Program-made: the position numbers and the translations under genes
In this document: positions 54,120 through 64,000 of the stretch, one piece after another
Layout: each line of letters starts with the position of its first letter
Position numbering within the stretch: the stretch's first letter is position 1
Assembly (NCBI GenBank): GCA_029204225.1
Contig: CM055094.1
Location: 71,791,884 to 71,855,883 of the forward strand
Length of the DNA: 64,000 bases
Direction: 5' to 3'
Source: Diphasiastrum complanatum
Lineage: Eukaryota; Streptophyta; Lycopodiopsida; Lycopodiales; Lycopodiaceae
Notes under the pieces: model-generated
Databases searched by the model: none
What the model saw: the letters and a program-made list of their open reading frames with translations, nothing else
What the model was told of the DNA's origin: nothing

Positions 54120-54510
54120 GCGCAAGGTGTTGCCCATAGTGTAAGCACGGGTGCGTCCACGGTCGGGGTGATTGGCAGAACGGGGGACTTGATGAGTCAA
54201 AGTGCTGCCCTCGAGGTGTAAGCACGGTCAGTTTCCGCAGTTTGGGCCTGGCGCCATCTGCACGTAGGACCGATGAGGCAATGTGCTGCCATTAGGTTGG
54301 TGAAAGCACGGTCTGTGCCTTGTGGGGTGCGGGGTGACATATTTGAACTGTACGGGTTAACCATTGATACAGAGATGCTGCTCGAATTCGGGTGGTTAGC
54401 TGCCGGTGCAGGATAGCTGCCGATCGTTTAGCTATAAGGGCTATCGACCAAAAAGTGGTGGGGCGTGACTGAGGCAATGTGCTGCTTAATGGTGAAAGCA
54501 CGGATGGTTG
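54120..54510 (+). repeat. leader stem-loop repeats of gypsy copy 2
   Basis: Four units of GTG(C/T)TGCC, a short spacer and (T/A)AAGCACGG, the same as in copy 1. The second unit (AAAGTGCTGCC...GTGTAAGCACGG, near 54198-54227) is intact here but shortened in copy 1. No ORF with gag features is present. Confidence 0.6.
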
Positions 54511-54692
54511 GATGGATGTTTCCCTGTGGGCTAATTCTGTGATAGATTTGTGTGGGCGCGGTTAGGCAAAGGTCATACGTCCGGTCTCAAGGGGAATGCT
54601 TTGGTTGGTATGTTCGTTTGTGGTGTGCTTGTTTGGACCTGAATAACCCCTGGTTACTTAACTTCTTCCAGGTGATCTGATCTAGTTGGGAG

Positions 54693-56732
54693 TTGAAGGA
54701 GGAATTTACATTTGTGTGTAGACGACATACAAGTATGGAAAGGAGCTTCCATGGGGCAACCCCCAAGATTGGTTCAAGATTATTATTCCTATCCAGAAAG
54801 ATCGCGGGGAGGAAGTCAGATTTCATGATCGACTCCGGAGCTTCACATAACTATATTTCAAGGAGCGTAGTAGAACAGTTCAGCTTGCCGACCAGAAATG
54901 TAACATCAACGCTCAAGGTAGAAACAACAAAGGGAGCACTGGACGCAGACAAAGCAACATTGAACATCCCGGTGCAAATTGGGAGATGGAAGGCTAAACT
55001 TAGCTTTCTGATTTTAGAGATGGATGCCTTCGATGTAATTTTGGGCCTTCCCTGGCTAAATGAACATTGTATTGCAGTTTTGGGTAGGAGCTCAAACTTG
55101 GTTCTCTTGGATTACAAGGGACAGATCTGTATGACAAAAGCTCTACCTGGAGAAAACGCGAAGGGCACCGATATTAAACAAAATCTGGTTGCTGCATCTG
55201 TGATTAAAAGCATGGCAAAAGGGAAAAGGTCAAAGTGCTTTCTTTGTATCTGCAGAGAGGTTCCAAAAGGGAAAAATGCACAACAGAAAAACTTGCCAAA
55301 GGAGGTGGCAGATTTGCTAGAGGAATTTAGCGATGTGTTTCCAGAAGAACTCCCAGCTAAGTTACCTCCTCGAAGACCAGTGGACCATAAGATTGAGTTG
55401 GTGCCAGGAACAGAACCAACTTCACGAGCACCTTATAGGATGTCCCAAGAAGAGTTGGTGGAACTGAAACGACAACTTGGTGAATTGATAGACAAAGGAT
55501 TCATTAGACCCAGTGCTTCGCCTTTTGGAGCACCTGTAGTATTCGTGGAAAAGGCGGACAAGACACTACAGATGTGTGTGGATTACCGCATGCTCAACAA
55601 GGGTACCATCAAGAACAAGTATCCCATGCCTAGAATTGATGACCTGTTCGACCAGCTCAAACATGCCAGATATTTTAGCCGAATAGATCTTAGATCTAGA
55701 TATCACCAAATTCGAATAGCTAAAGGCGATGAGCACAAAACAGCTTTTTGAATACGGTATGGGAGTCACGAATTCAGGGTGATGCCGTTCGGTCTAACAA
55801 ATGCACCAGCCACTTTTTGCACGTTGATGAACAACATTTTTCAAGACTGCTTAGATGAATTTGTCATTGTGTACATCGATGACATCTTGGTGTTTAGTCG
55901 TAGCCTCAAAGATCACATTAAACATTTAAGGACTGTCCTTCAACGACTAAGGAAGAACAGCTTGTTCGCGAAAAGAGAAAAATGTGAATTTGTGGTAGAG
56001 GAAGTTGATTTCCTTGGACACGTTATAGGCTACGGACGAATTCGGATGGATCCTAAGAAGATCAAGACTATCTTGGATTGGCTGGCTCCTAAGACTGTTC
56101 ATGGCATCAAATCCTTTGTAGGCTTATGTAACTTTTACAGGAGATTCATTGAGGCATTTAGCAAAATTGTGGCACCACTGTTGGAGCAGACCAAGAATCA
56201 TCTGAAGATGACATGGACACCGGAATGTGAAGCAGCTTTCCAAGAACTAAAACGACGGATCACTCAAGAACCCATTCTTGCCTTACCAGACTTTAGCAAA
56301 CCTTTTGAAATACATACAGACGCGTCGAACTTTGCTATTGGGGCCGTGCTAATGCAAGACGGAAAACCTATTGCATATTTTTCAAAGAAATTAAGTGATG
56401 TAGAGCGACGATGGCCAACTCATGAAAAAGAAATGGTCGCAGTAGTTCAAGCAGTGGAGCATTGGAGACATTATGTGGCAGGAAAACCCTTTAAGACGTT
56501 CACTGATAATGTATCACTCAAGTACTTCTCATCCCAAGGTATGCTCACGCCAAAGCAAATGCGATGGGAAAACTTTCTCTCGAAATTCAATATAGACATC
56601 GTACACACGGCGGGAAAGAACAATGTGGTGGCGGACGCACTAAGTAGACAGGAACACTTGATGGCAACAGTGACAACTCAGGTGACTGACCTACTCCAAG
56701 AAATCAGGGAAAATTATGGTGCAGATGCGTTG
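54693..56732 (+). pseudogene. gypsy copy 2 protease, RT and RNase H
   Basis: One frame with a single TGA at 55749-55751 (expected Arg CGA) in 680 codons. Protease [12 protein letters not shown] and [30 protein letters not shown] (Gly changed to Arg in the SGYHQ block), [12 protein letters not shown] and YIDDILVFS; tether and RNase H HTDASNFAIGAVLM, ERRWPTHEKEM and KNNVVADALSRQ. Similarity to copy 1 breaks at 56732, where an unrelated 79-bp filler and the inverted block begin. The start was chosen at the first ATG; copy 1's start is 13 codons downstream equivalent. Confidence 0.9.
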
Positions 56733-56811
56733 AGCTTGTGACTGTAAAAGGTGCTTTGGAAGCAATTAGAACACAATTCCAAACTGGAAAATCCTTCACG
56801 AATGATATTAT
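56733..56811. other. 79-bp filler sequence at inversion junction
   Basis: Not found in copy 1. It runs from AGCTTGTGACTG to AATGATATTA between the RNase H region and the inverted integrase block. The plus strand is open through it (VKGALEAIRTQF). Filler at breakpoints is usual for end-joining repair; its source is unknown. Confidence 0.6.
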
Positions 56812-58050
56812 TACAAGCTGCCTCTTTGTATCATCAAGTGTCATTGGTGGGTAACGGAGTTCGTGTTGCCGATCAAATCGCTCATCTGGTTTGTACCGTT
56901 TGAGTAATGAGATATGAAACACATTGTGTATATCCAAGCTGGACGGTAGCGCCAATCGGTAAGCCACTGGGTTGATCTTCTTGGTGACATAATATGGTCC
57001 CGCATAAGGTCGAACGAACTTATGAGAAAAACCTTTTGGTAATGCAATGTTCTTTGTATTCAACCATACTTGATTACCTTCCTCAAATTCCAGTTCTCGT
57101 CGATGTGGGTTTACGTCAGCTGCCATACTCCTTTGTGACTGCTGTAAAAATGACTTCACCTCTGTCAGCTTTGTGTGCCATGCATTGATGAATTCCTCTA
57201 CAGTAGGTACTGGTGTTTCCTGCACGCCTGTAAGAAAAGAACTTGGAACAATCGGTAGCCGACCATTGCTTATCTCGAAGGGTGCCCTTCCAGTAGATCT
57301 GTTCACTTGGTTGTTATGTGCAAACTCGAGAATATCCAAGTAGTTGACCCAATCGGATTGGTCTCAAGCGACATAATTTCGTAAATATTGTTCAATCTGT
57401 CGATTGACTCGTTCCGTTTGCCCATCTGTCTGAGGGTGATATGTAGTGCTGAAATTCAGTCCAGTTCCCACGAGGCAAAATAGACAAGTCCAAAACTTTC
57501 CGATGAACTTGGTGTCTCGGTCAGAAATAATTGTTCTAGGCAGGCCGTGGTATTTGAAGACACATTTGAAAAATAACCTTGCCACTTCTTCAGCTGTCAC
57601 TGAACTTTTAGTTGGTACTAGATGAACTTGCTTTGAAAAGCGGTCAACCACCACATAAATTGAGTCGAAGCCTTGGCACCGTGGTAGTTGAACAATAAAA
57701 TCCATGCTCACCGAATCCCATGGGTATGCTGGTACCGGTAATGGTTGGAGTAGTCCTGCTGGAACTAGCGGTTCCACCTTCACTTGTTGACATGTTGGGC
57801 ATGTTTGCACATAGGATTCAACGTCTGCCCACATAACTGGCCAATAGAAGCCTCTTTTGAGAAGTTCATACATGCGATTCACCCCTGGATGTCCGGCGGC
57901 TAGTACGTCATGATGTTCTCGCAAGACTTTCTTTCTCAGGTTGATGTTGTCTGGGACATATACTCTGCGTTGTTTATAAACAAGCATTTGATCTTTCCAA
58001 GTGAAATGTTTATGAGGCTTTCCCAGCTGGAATTCGATCATTAAGTCCTT
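56812..58050 (-). pseudogene. inverted integrase segment of gypsy copy 2
   Basis: Reads on the minus strand: REHHDVLAAGHPGVNR, CPTCQQVKVEP (zinc site), SMDFIVQLPR, IISDRDTKF, YHPQTDGQTERVNRQ (the complete D,D,E set), then after one TGA (Trp expected, 57364) DILEFAHNNQVNRSTG through to the integrase C-terminal domain FHISLLKRYKPDERFD. In copy 1 the same segment (about 10487-11723) is on the plus strand. The block is well preserved, so the inversion is probably not very old. The integrase can no longer be made as part of one polyprotein. Confidence 0.9.
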
Positions 58051-58273
58051 CCCAAAACAAATATTGACACATAGAAAGCGAACTGGTGTTCAACATGAAT
58101 ATCTAGTGAAGTGGCTACGGGCTCCACTTATTGAGGCTTCTTGGGAGTACAAAGACAAACTTAAGGAGGGAGCCCCTGAAGTACTAGCAGATTATCTGCA
58201 GAAGAACCAACGCAATAGCCGTTTTCCCAGATCGGCACACACAGCACTACCTAGCGGCATGCCTCCTACATAA
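58051..58273 (+). pseudogene. chromodomain tail of gypsy copy 2
   Basis: After the inversion the plus-strand order resumes: ILTHRKRTGVQHEYLVKWLR, APLIEASWEYKDKL, ending PTstop at 58271-58273. It is the same tail as in copy 1, separated from its integrase by the inversion. Confidence 0.85.
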
Positions 58274-58499
58274 ACATTCATGGCCATTATGAAGTTCAAG
58301 GAACTTCCAGATATCTTTCTTAAGTTTGTCAATAAATCACTTGCAGCTTTACACAGGTTTTACGTAAGTGAACTTTATCTACACTTTTCCTGTGCTACTG
58401 CCAATGTATTTTTAATTCAAAGTTGTTAAGGCCGGTGAATTAAGCCCGTGCCATACGTCCTTGTCTAGTTTGGCCCTGATGAGGACATCAGCTTTTTCA

Positions 58500-58512
58500 A
58501 ACGAGGGGAGGA
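58500..58512 (+). other. polypurine tract of gypsy copy 2
   Basis: AACGAGGGGAGGA immediately before the 3' LTR. Confidence 0.8.
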
Positions 58513-59157
58513 TGTTGTAAAGCTGACTCAGGTGCACCCAGTGTGCCCTGTAAGACTCTAAGGGGTGACGCTCCCTAAGGTCCAGAGCAAGTTAGAACAT
58601 CAAGGACTGCGCCTCCCACCTGTGGTGAGCCAGTCAAGTAGTCACAAGTCATGAGCTAGCTCTGGAGCTCGAGTCATGGCCTAGTCAGGAAGCAAGTTGA
58701 TTCTGCCACTGGAACGGCTCCCGGGACCCATGTCTGGGAGCCAGACTGATTCTGCCAGGCTTGCCAGGCTTAATCAGCGAAATAAAAACTAAGTCCCAAA
58801 AAGCGTGCTTTACCATAAAGCACTATGTTTCAGAACAGAGGGGGTGCGCCGAATCACAGCAAAACTATAGGGGGAATCCGGCAGACAGAAACTTGGGCAG
58901 CTCAACCAGCGCCAGGAATCCAGTCGCCAGGTCTCAGCTCCCTCTACCAGCACGAGCCAGGCACAATGCCCAGCACGTGTTGGTGGCCCCGAGACCGGTC
59001 AGTCTATGTATGAATGTAACCTCTTCCAAATCTAATAAAGTTGATCCTTGGGGATGATTACCATTTCGGTTTCACGTCCGGGACTGGTCCAAGTGGCAGG
59101 ACCCTTACTACAACCTTTTTGCGTCGCTGGCGCCTAAGGGTCCCTGTCATCGACATG
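58513..59157 (+). repeat. 3' LTR of gypsy copy 2, truncated
   Basis: Matches the first 645 bp of the family LTR, then stops at CGACATG (59157), where unrelated AT-rich DNA begins. The last 270 or so bases of the LTR and any target duplication are lost. Confidence 0.9.
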
Positions 59158-60136
59158 CAATTGATACATAACCAGACCCCTTAGAGGCTAGTAAGAGTGG
59201 TGACGGTGAGGCCGGTGTTGGTGAACAACGGCACGAAAGAAATGATTGAAAAACTTTGAAATTAGAAAAAATAAATTCAAAATTAAAACTTCGAAAGTAA
59301 AACTTTGAAGTGTGTCTTTCTCTCTAACATTATGCAAGAGATTTTTTAGTTTTTTTTGTCAAATCTAATCCTCTATTACTGGAATGATCAAAACAATTTT
59401 GTTATTGATCTAGATAAGCAAAAAATCAATATTCTCAAAAAGATAAAAACAAGTTCCATCAACCTCTATAATTAGATTAGTAAACATGTCTCGAAAATCT
59501 ATAGAAAGTAAACAGGCAAAATTTAAGCTATAAAAAAAGCTGTCATAAATTCTTCGATACTAGTCCAAATGACCTAATGTTGCTTCTCTTACCAAATTAA
59601 GCTTCAAACTTATCCGTAGAATAATATGTAAATAGAAAACAAAATATTATTCCAAAAATTAAACCAAAAATGTTTAAAGCTCTCAAAACTAAACATTAGC
59701 AAAAGGAAACCTCATAAAAATAAACAAAACTCTATATGAGATTATAGTCGTATTGAACAAAATAATTTATGGATCTTAAGCTCTAATTACACAAATTTCA
59801 TGTGCCAAAGCTTATAGTCAAATCCAAACAAACAAAAAAATACAAACAACCATCACATGTATGTTTAAAAAAACAACCATTACATCTATGTCGAAAAGAA
59901 CAAAAGATAGGTATAGTCATGAATAATCATGACAAACCTAATGGTTGTATCCTAGTTGCGAATGGAGCCTCATATTCTCTCCCTATGCTTTATAGGTTAA
60001 TCCTATCGAGGGGAAATTAGAGCCTTGCACCCTTTCACAGGAAGAAATCAAGGGTTACATCCCTTCCTAGGTTTGGAATGTTTAATTAGCATTCACCACT
60101 TCTCTTTCTGCATTCAATCCTTGGTAGTACAATTGA
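59158..60136. other. no gene recognised; AT-rich
   Basis: Very AT-rich, with no motif or repeat terminus. It begins sharply at the truncated LTR. Confidence 0.45.
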
Positions 60137-60240
60137 ATGTGTGTGTATGTAAAATGTGTGTGTGTGTGTGCACTGTGTGTGTATGCACTTTTGTGTCTAT
60201 ATATATATTTATATATTTATTTGTGTATGTGTGTGTGTAC
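60137..60240 (+). repeat. (TG)n-rich tract
   Basis: Imperfect TG runs with TATA interruptions (TGTGTGTGTGTG near 60157). Open frames through it are artefacts. Confidence 0.8.
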
Positions 60241-60296
60241 ATCAACAAAATCAGAGGTATCTGAAATGTCTACTAAATTTATTGGCTCATTATGTG

Positions 60297-60414
<118 letters not shown>

Positions 60415-60935
60415 ACTAATTAGCTCGCATACATGCATAATAGGAGTCATCCATACTAAGTGCTAAATATTACTCCTTAAACCTTATGGAATCACCATCC
60501 TCATTAATTCTCACCATTTTTCACAACTACCTAGAATCGAAGCAAAAAAACACAAATATAACTATTGGAAGAGCTATGAGCATTTGATAACAAGGTCTGA
60601 TATGCCAAGCTTCTAGAGAAAATCCAACATTTTCAAACTAGGCATGTTTTACATTCAATTTATATAGATAATGTTTTGTATGGTCTATTGAATGTAAGGT
60701 CCTAGTGCTTCGAACCCTATTGATGTTGAGAGCTATCATAAAGTAGAGCTTACTTTTCCTGCAACATTTTCATTTGAAAGCAATCATATTGGATTCTTCT
60801 CGAATAATAAGAAAGCAATTTGATTAAACATATCTGGCCTAGAAACATGATTACAGTTTAAAGAGGATGGATTGAAGTGGCTAATATCTTAAGCATCAAT
60901 ACTTTTAGGCTAGAAGGAATTTTTAAAATTCTCAC

Positions 60936-61099
60936 CATCTCCAGCTTTTCCAATAAAATATTTACAAGCTCGTGTAGATCGGAGAACTTGAGTTTTTTTG
61001 TGGCTGGAACATCATTCTCAACATCTTCTACCGGTCCAAATAGGTCCCTATAAGCGTGTTTGTGTTCTTCTTGTACTACTAGTGCTTTGTTGGATGTAG
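60936..61099 (-). CDS. candidate host-gene exon (unrecognised)
   Basis: On the minus strand, a TTTTTTTCTAG acceptor-like site precedes 164 nt that read open as SNKALVVQEEHKHAYRDLFG, then EDVENDVPATKKLKFSDLHE and LVNILLEKLEM, ending at ATG|GTGAGA, a donor-like site. Composition is that of a soluble helical protein with an acidic middle. No family recognised. Exon-like signals at both ends are the main support. It may belong with the candidate exon at 61488-61627, but their phases do not join directly. Confidence 0.38.
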
Positions 61100-61487
61100 C
61101 TAGAAAAAAATATGAATTTCTAGCACATTGTTAAGGAGATGGAAACAATTTGTTCATATTGGAAACAAACAACTAGAAATTCAGCTCAAATAAACATAGA
61201 TGATTAGATTTTAGCAACTATCAATGACATCTTTTCTATCAATCTTGAGATAAAAAGCACAATGTGTATCATCACTACCTTTAGTGATGACGATTTGTTT
61301 CGCATCACCTAAAGATTCGCTCTAATTGGAGCTCGAAAGCAAAAGCTGTCTGCAAAAAATGAGAATCGGGAACTTTTTTGGAAGCCACAGAACCATTGGA
61401 AATTATCTTTTGAAAACAAGGCAAAAGGAAATTTTGAATATTTGTCACCACTGCATAATAACATGTATGTGCCTTGAAATCTCCAAC

Positions 61488-61627
61488 CTTCTTGTACCGT
61501 GACCACTAGTCTTCTTTTCAACTGCAGGTTTGTGAAGAATTGCAGCTTCTACAAAACTCATAAAAGAAGTTCCCCGACTCATCTGCCGAAGTATCCTAAA
61601 AAAGTCTGTTTTATCATATTTCTCCCA
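61488..61627 (-). CDS. candidate host-gene exon (unrecognised)
   Basis: On the minus strand, ATGCAG| acceptor-like, then 140 nt open as WEKYDKTDFFRILRQMSRG, FMSFVEAAILHKPAVEKK and SGHGTR, ending AAG|GTTGGA. Balanced composition and no stop. No family could be named. It may be part of the same gene as 60936-61099. Confidence 0.38.
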
Positions 61628-61879
61628 CTGCATTCACCAATATACACCAGGGAACTATAAAGTATCAGTTTTTTTCTCACATATGGGATAATAAACACAC
61701 TTTAAAATAAAAAGAGCCTTCTTCAAACATTTGGAGAGCAATGGGCTTGATATAGTGACCTAGCTGTACAACTCACTATATATAATAAAGCTGACTTTAA
61801 ATGTAGACGACAGAGAGCACAAGAAAAATATCACAAGTTCCAGATGTAAAAAAAGAAGCTTTTTCCTAGTTGCAATTGA

Positions 61880-62200
61880 ACACAACTAGGAAAAAGGAAA
61901 TACTAGGAAACTTGAAACCATTTCCTAGATGACAACTAGGAAAATTAACTTTGAAATTTTCTAGATAAGAGACATCGTAGGAAAATAAGGTTTGCAAAGA
62001 TTTTTCATATAGGAATATTAACTCTAGATAAGATCTTTTGAGGTTTTCTATATAGGAAAATAGAGTTTTCAAAAAAATTCCATCTAGAAAATTAACATTC
62101 AAATTTTCTTTATAAGATCTCTTTAAATTTTTCCTATGTAGTAAAATAAAGTTTGCATTTAAAATCTCCTAGATAATAAGTTACGTTTATAAAAAAGTGT
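61880..62200. repeat. degenerate AT-rich tandem repeat
   Basis: Repeated variants of TTTTCTAGATAAG, TAGGAAAATA and AGTTTGCAAA recur every 60-80 bases (for example near 61960, 62040 and 62120). Units are too diverged to give a consensus by eye. No coding content. Confidence 0.5.
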
Positions 62201-63100
62201 ATATAAAGAAATGTTTTGCTAAAATAGGATATTTTTTATTTTCTCTATACATGAAAATTGAAATATAAAAAATTTCTATACAAATCTTTTTTACATATGA
62301 AAATCTTTTTCATTTTTACAACATGCATAAATGAACATCTAAAGAATTAAAAAACAAAAAATTACAACGAAAAGATTATTCATCAATTGAAAATTGCAAT
62401 TTGAATGGTTTCTATACATAGAAGAAAATTTGGAATATGAAAAACTACTAGCTCGTCAATACAATGACAATACGCTCTAAAATACTAGTAATATACTTGA
62501 ATATATATGCCCTTGGGTGATCTCAACAATCCCACCAACGTTCCACAAGTTAGGGCTAGAAGCCCCATAAGATTAAGCAAGCTTATTAAAATGAAAGTCA
62601 CTAATTGTAAGATTAAGTGATTTAACACATCACTTACTATAAAATATCATCAGAAAATCTATCTAAAGACTGATGCCCGATGTTAAACACATAAAAGGCT
62701 TACAACTACAAATGCATATATACGTACATAAATAGAGGCTACACCATAGCATTCTTGTTATGAAAACAATCATAGAATTTTGTTTGGGCTTGGCAAACTT
62801 CAAAGAATCCTACCCTTGTGAGTGTTTATGACTTGTCCTCAAAATCAAAAGCATAGAGACCAAAAGCTACATATTGGCAAAACAAAAATTCTAGTACTTT
62901 CATTCCAAGTATAGAATGACAAACTTCCCATTCAAAAAACATAAATGGCATGCCTGAGATGAAGTGTGATAGAGAGAATGACGCAACCACCACTCAAAAA
63001 GTGAAGTCAAAGAACCAAAAACTACTAACCTCAAGCAAATGTAAAAATGAATGTATGATCGCCCCCTGAATGTATGATCATATTCCTTTGATTTATCACT
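62201..63100. other. no gene recognised; AT-rich
   Basis: No motif, LTR end or exon-like stretch that can be supported. Confidence 0.4.
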
Positions 63101-63480
63101 CAATCGGTAACCTCAAGTGATAAGGGCCAAATTTGAGGTATTTGAAGTTATAGACATTAAATTTGACATGTCTCATGTGTTAGGGACCAATTCAATTGAT
63201 TCGAAGTGGAACTTTTGAGGATTCTGAATGCACTAAATTTCTCCATTTGATCACTCAATGGACAATCTCACCCAGCAAGGGCCATAGTTGAGCCATCTCA
63301 GTTAACAAACATCAAATTTAAGCTATCTTGTTTGATAGGGGTTGGTTCCAATAATAAGGGATGAAAATTGAGCTATCTTGATTGAACCATCTAAAATTTG
63401 ACCTATGTCTTGTGATATGGGTCAATTCCATTGATAAGGAGTCGAACTCAAGCAATCTAAATGTACCATACATTATTTCA
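63100..63480. repeat. degenerate repeat with TTGATAAGGG / GAGCTATCTT motifs
   Basis: Variants of (T)TGATAAGGGCC, AAATTTGAG and GAGCCATCT/GAGCTATCTTG recur about every 60-100 bases from 63115 to 63460. This suggests an old satellite-like or intronic minisatellite array. Confidence 0.5.
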
Positions 63481-63689
63481 GATGGCAATTAAACAAAACA
63501 TGATTCAATTGAATGGAATGATCAATTCGTTAGAATCAGCTAAGTTTCAAAGTGTTTGTAAATGGAAGCTACCTCCTAGCAGATTCTCCTCCCACAATCC
63601 TCCAGTCTAACCCCTAATAGAAGATTTCAAAATTGTTATTTTGCTCAGCTAGAATAGGAATCCATCTTACAGCTAGTTGCGAAAGATTG

Positions 63690-63845
63690 CTCTAACCTTC
63701 AATAAGAGCCTTCGAAGGAGAAATGTCCTTAAGGATTTCAGTGACCTGTATGATATAATGTGATCTGAGATCCCTACTCCCGTATATATCCCTACAGCGT
63801 AAACCTTCAACGTGATAATATTTGTGAAGCTCTTTTCCCTTCCTC
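63690..63845 (-). CDS. exon-like fragment of a chalcone-isomerase-fold protein (fatty-acid-binding type)
   Basis: On the minus strand, after a TTGTACAG| acceptor-like site at 63846, the frame reads GGREKSFTNIITLKVYAVGIY. This resembles the G-x-REK-x-F...I-x-VKVYA-x-G-x-Y block of plant chalcone-isomerase-fold proteins, especially plastid fatty-acid-binding (FAP) types. A second stretch, VTEILKDISPSKALIEG, is open 63745-63690 in another phase, preceded by CATACAG. A 32-base gap between them is too short for a normal intron, so a frameshift or deletion is likely. The rest of the gene would lie beyond the right edge or at undetected exons to the left. Confidence 0.45.
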
Positions 63846-64000
63846 CTGTACAAGACAACAGTCTAATTAGCCACATTTTTGTAGTAGATGACCTTTAACA
63901 GGTCATGTCGAAGTTTTGAAGCTTAGTCTCTCTGTAAGAAATCTTCATTCTTAAATGTAGTTGTTTCATTGTGTTCCACTCTCCAGATAAGCAAGTAAAG
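63846..64000. other. window edge; possible intron of the preceding gene
   Basis: No coding signal. If the exon to the left is real, this is its upstream intron. Confidence 0.3.

Larger units (their letters stand above)
53119..59157 (+). mobile_element. Ty3/gypsy chromovirus-like element, copy 2, with inverted integrase segment
   Basis: Same family as 5595-13102: 5' LTR 53119-54036, primer site, gag-less leader, protease-RT-RNase H, then an inverted block (56812-58050, integrase), the chromodomain tail, polypurine tract and a 3' LTR truncated at 59157. By eye the overlapping LTR parts differ at about two dozen of 645 positions, so it looks older than copy 1. No target duplication can be checked because the 3' end is lost. 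The solo LTR found in copy 1 is absent here. Confidence 0.92.

Noticed and set aside
53119-59157. Segmental duplication of 5.6-13.1 kb rather than a second insertion
   Set aside because: Flanks are unrelated, the solo LTR is absent, stops differ, and each copy's own LTR pair is comparably diverged.

Overview
The window is nuclear plant DNA: intron-like gaps, two plant gene remnants (a cytochrome P450 and a chalcone-isomerase-fold exon), AT-rich spacers, and LTR retrotransposons primed from initiator-Met tRNA (TGGTATCAGAGCC). The density and age range of nested retroelements, with almost no intact host genes, suggest a large, repeat-rich seed-plant genome, perhaps a gymnosperm; the species cannot be fixed from the sequence. 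No prokaryotic, organellar or CRISPR feature was seen.

Layout. 0-5 kb: a hAT transposase relic (minus), a minus-strand LTR end, and an unrecognised ORF running to a polypurine tract and LTR. 5.3-13.4 kb: a gag-like zinc-knuckle ORF split by a Ty3/gypsy chromovirus-like element (5595-13102, TSD TTTAT), itself split by a 1233-bp solo LTR. 14.2-16.2 kb: a Ty1/copia RNase H-LTR-RNase H-LTR array. 18.3-19.4 kb: a decayed P450. 24-29.4 kb: a minus-strand gypsy element broken by a 404-bp TRIM whose LTRs carry tRNA-like sequence, by a copia 3' end, and by a block holding a LINE RT relic. 30.1-34.2 kb: a decayed copia element. 36.4-38.7 kb: a tandem duplication and a broken zinc-finger gene. 39.3-43.2 kb and 49.8-52.7 kb: two members of a copia family whose reverse transcriptase has been replaced by an unrecognised coding segment. 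44.2-47.5 kb: a spliced En/Spm-associated-type gene, a cluster of CCACGCGTGG palindromes and a long GC-rich fold-back. 48.5-52.8 kb: 84-bp tandem repeats and a copia gag hosting the second RT-less element (TSD GATGA). 53.1-59.2 kb: a second copy of the chromovirus family, with an inverted integrase segment. 59.2-64 kb: AT-rich DNA with microsatellites, degenerate repeats and a few candidate minus-strand exons.

How it fits together. Nearly every coding segment belongs to a retroelement, and all have stops, frameshifts or deletions, so the locus is a layered insertion record rather than a functional pathway. Four insertions have both target-site copies visible (TTTAT, AAACT/AAATT, GCCTA, GATGA), which fixes element ends and the order of nesting. 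Three points stand out: a TRIM with a Pol III-type tRNA-like module in its LTRs; an RT-less copia derivative, present twice, carrying a foreign ORF; and a gypsy family with no gag and a leader of repeated short stem-loops.
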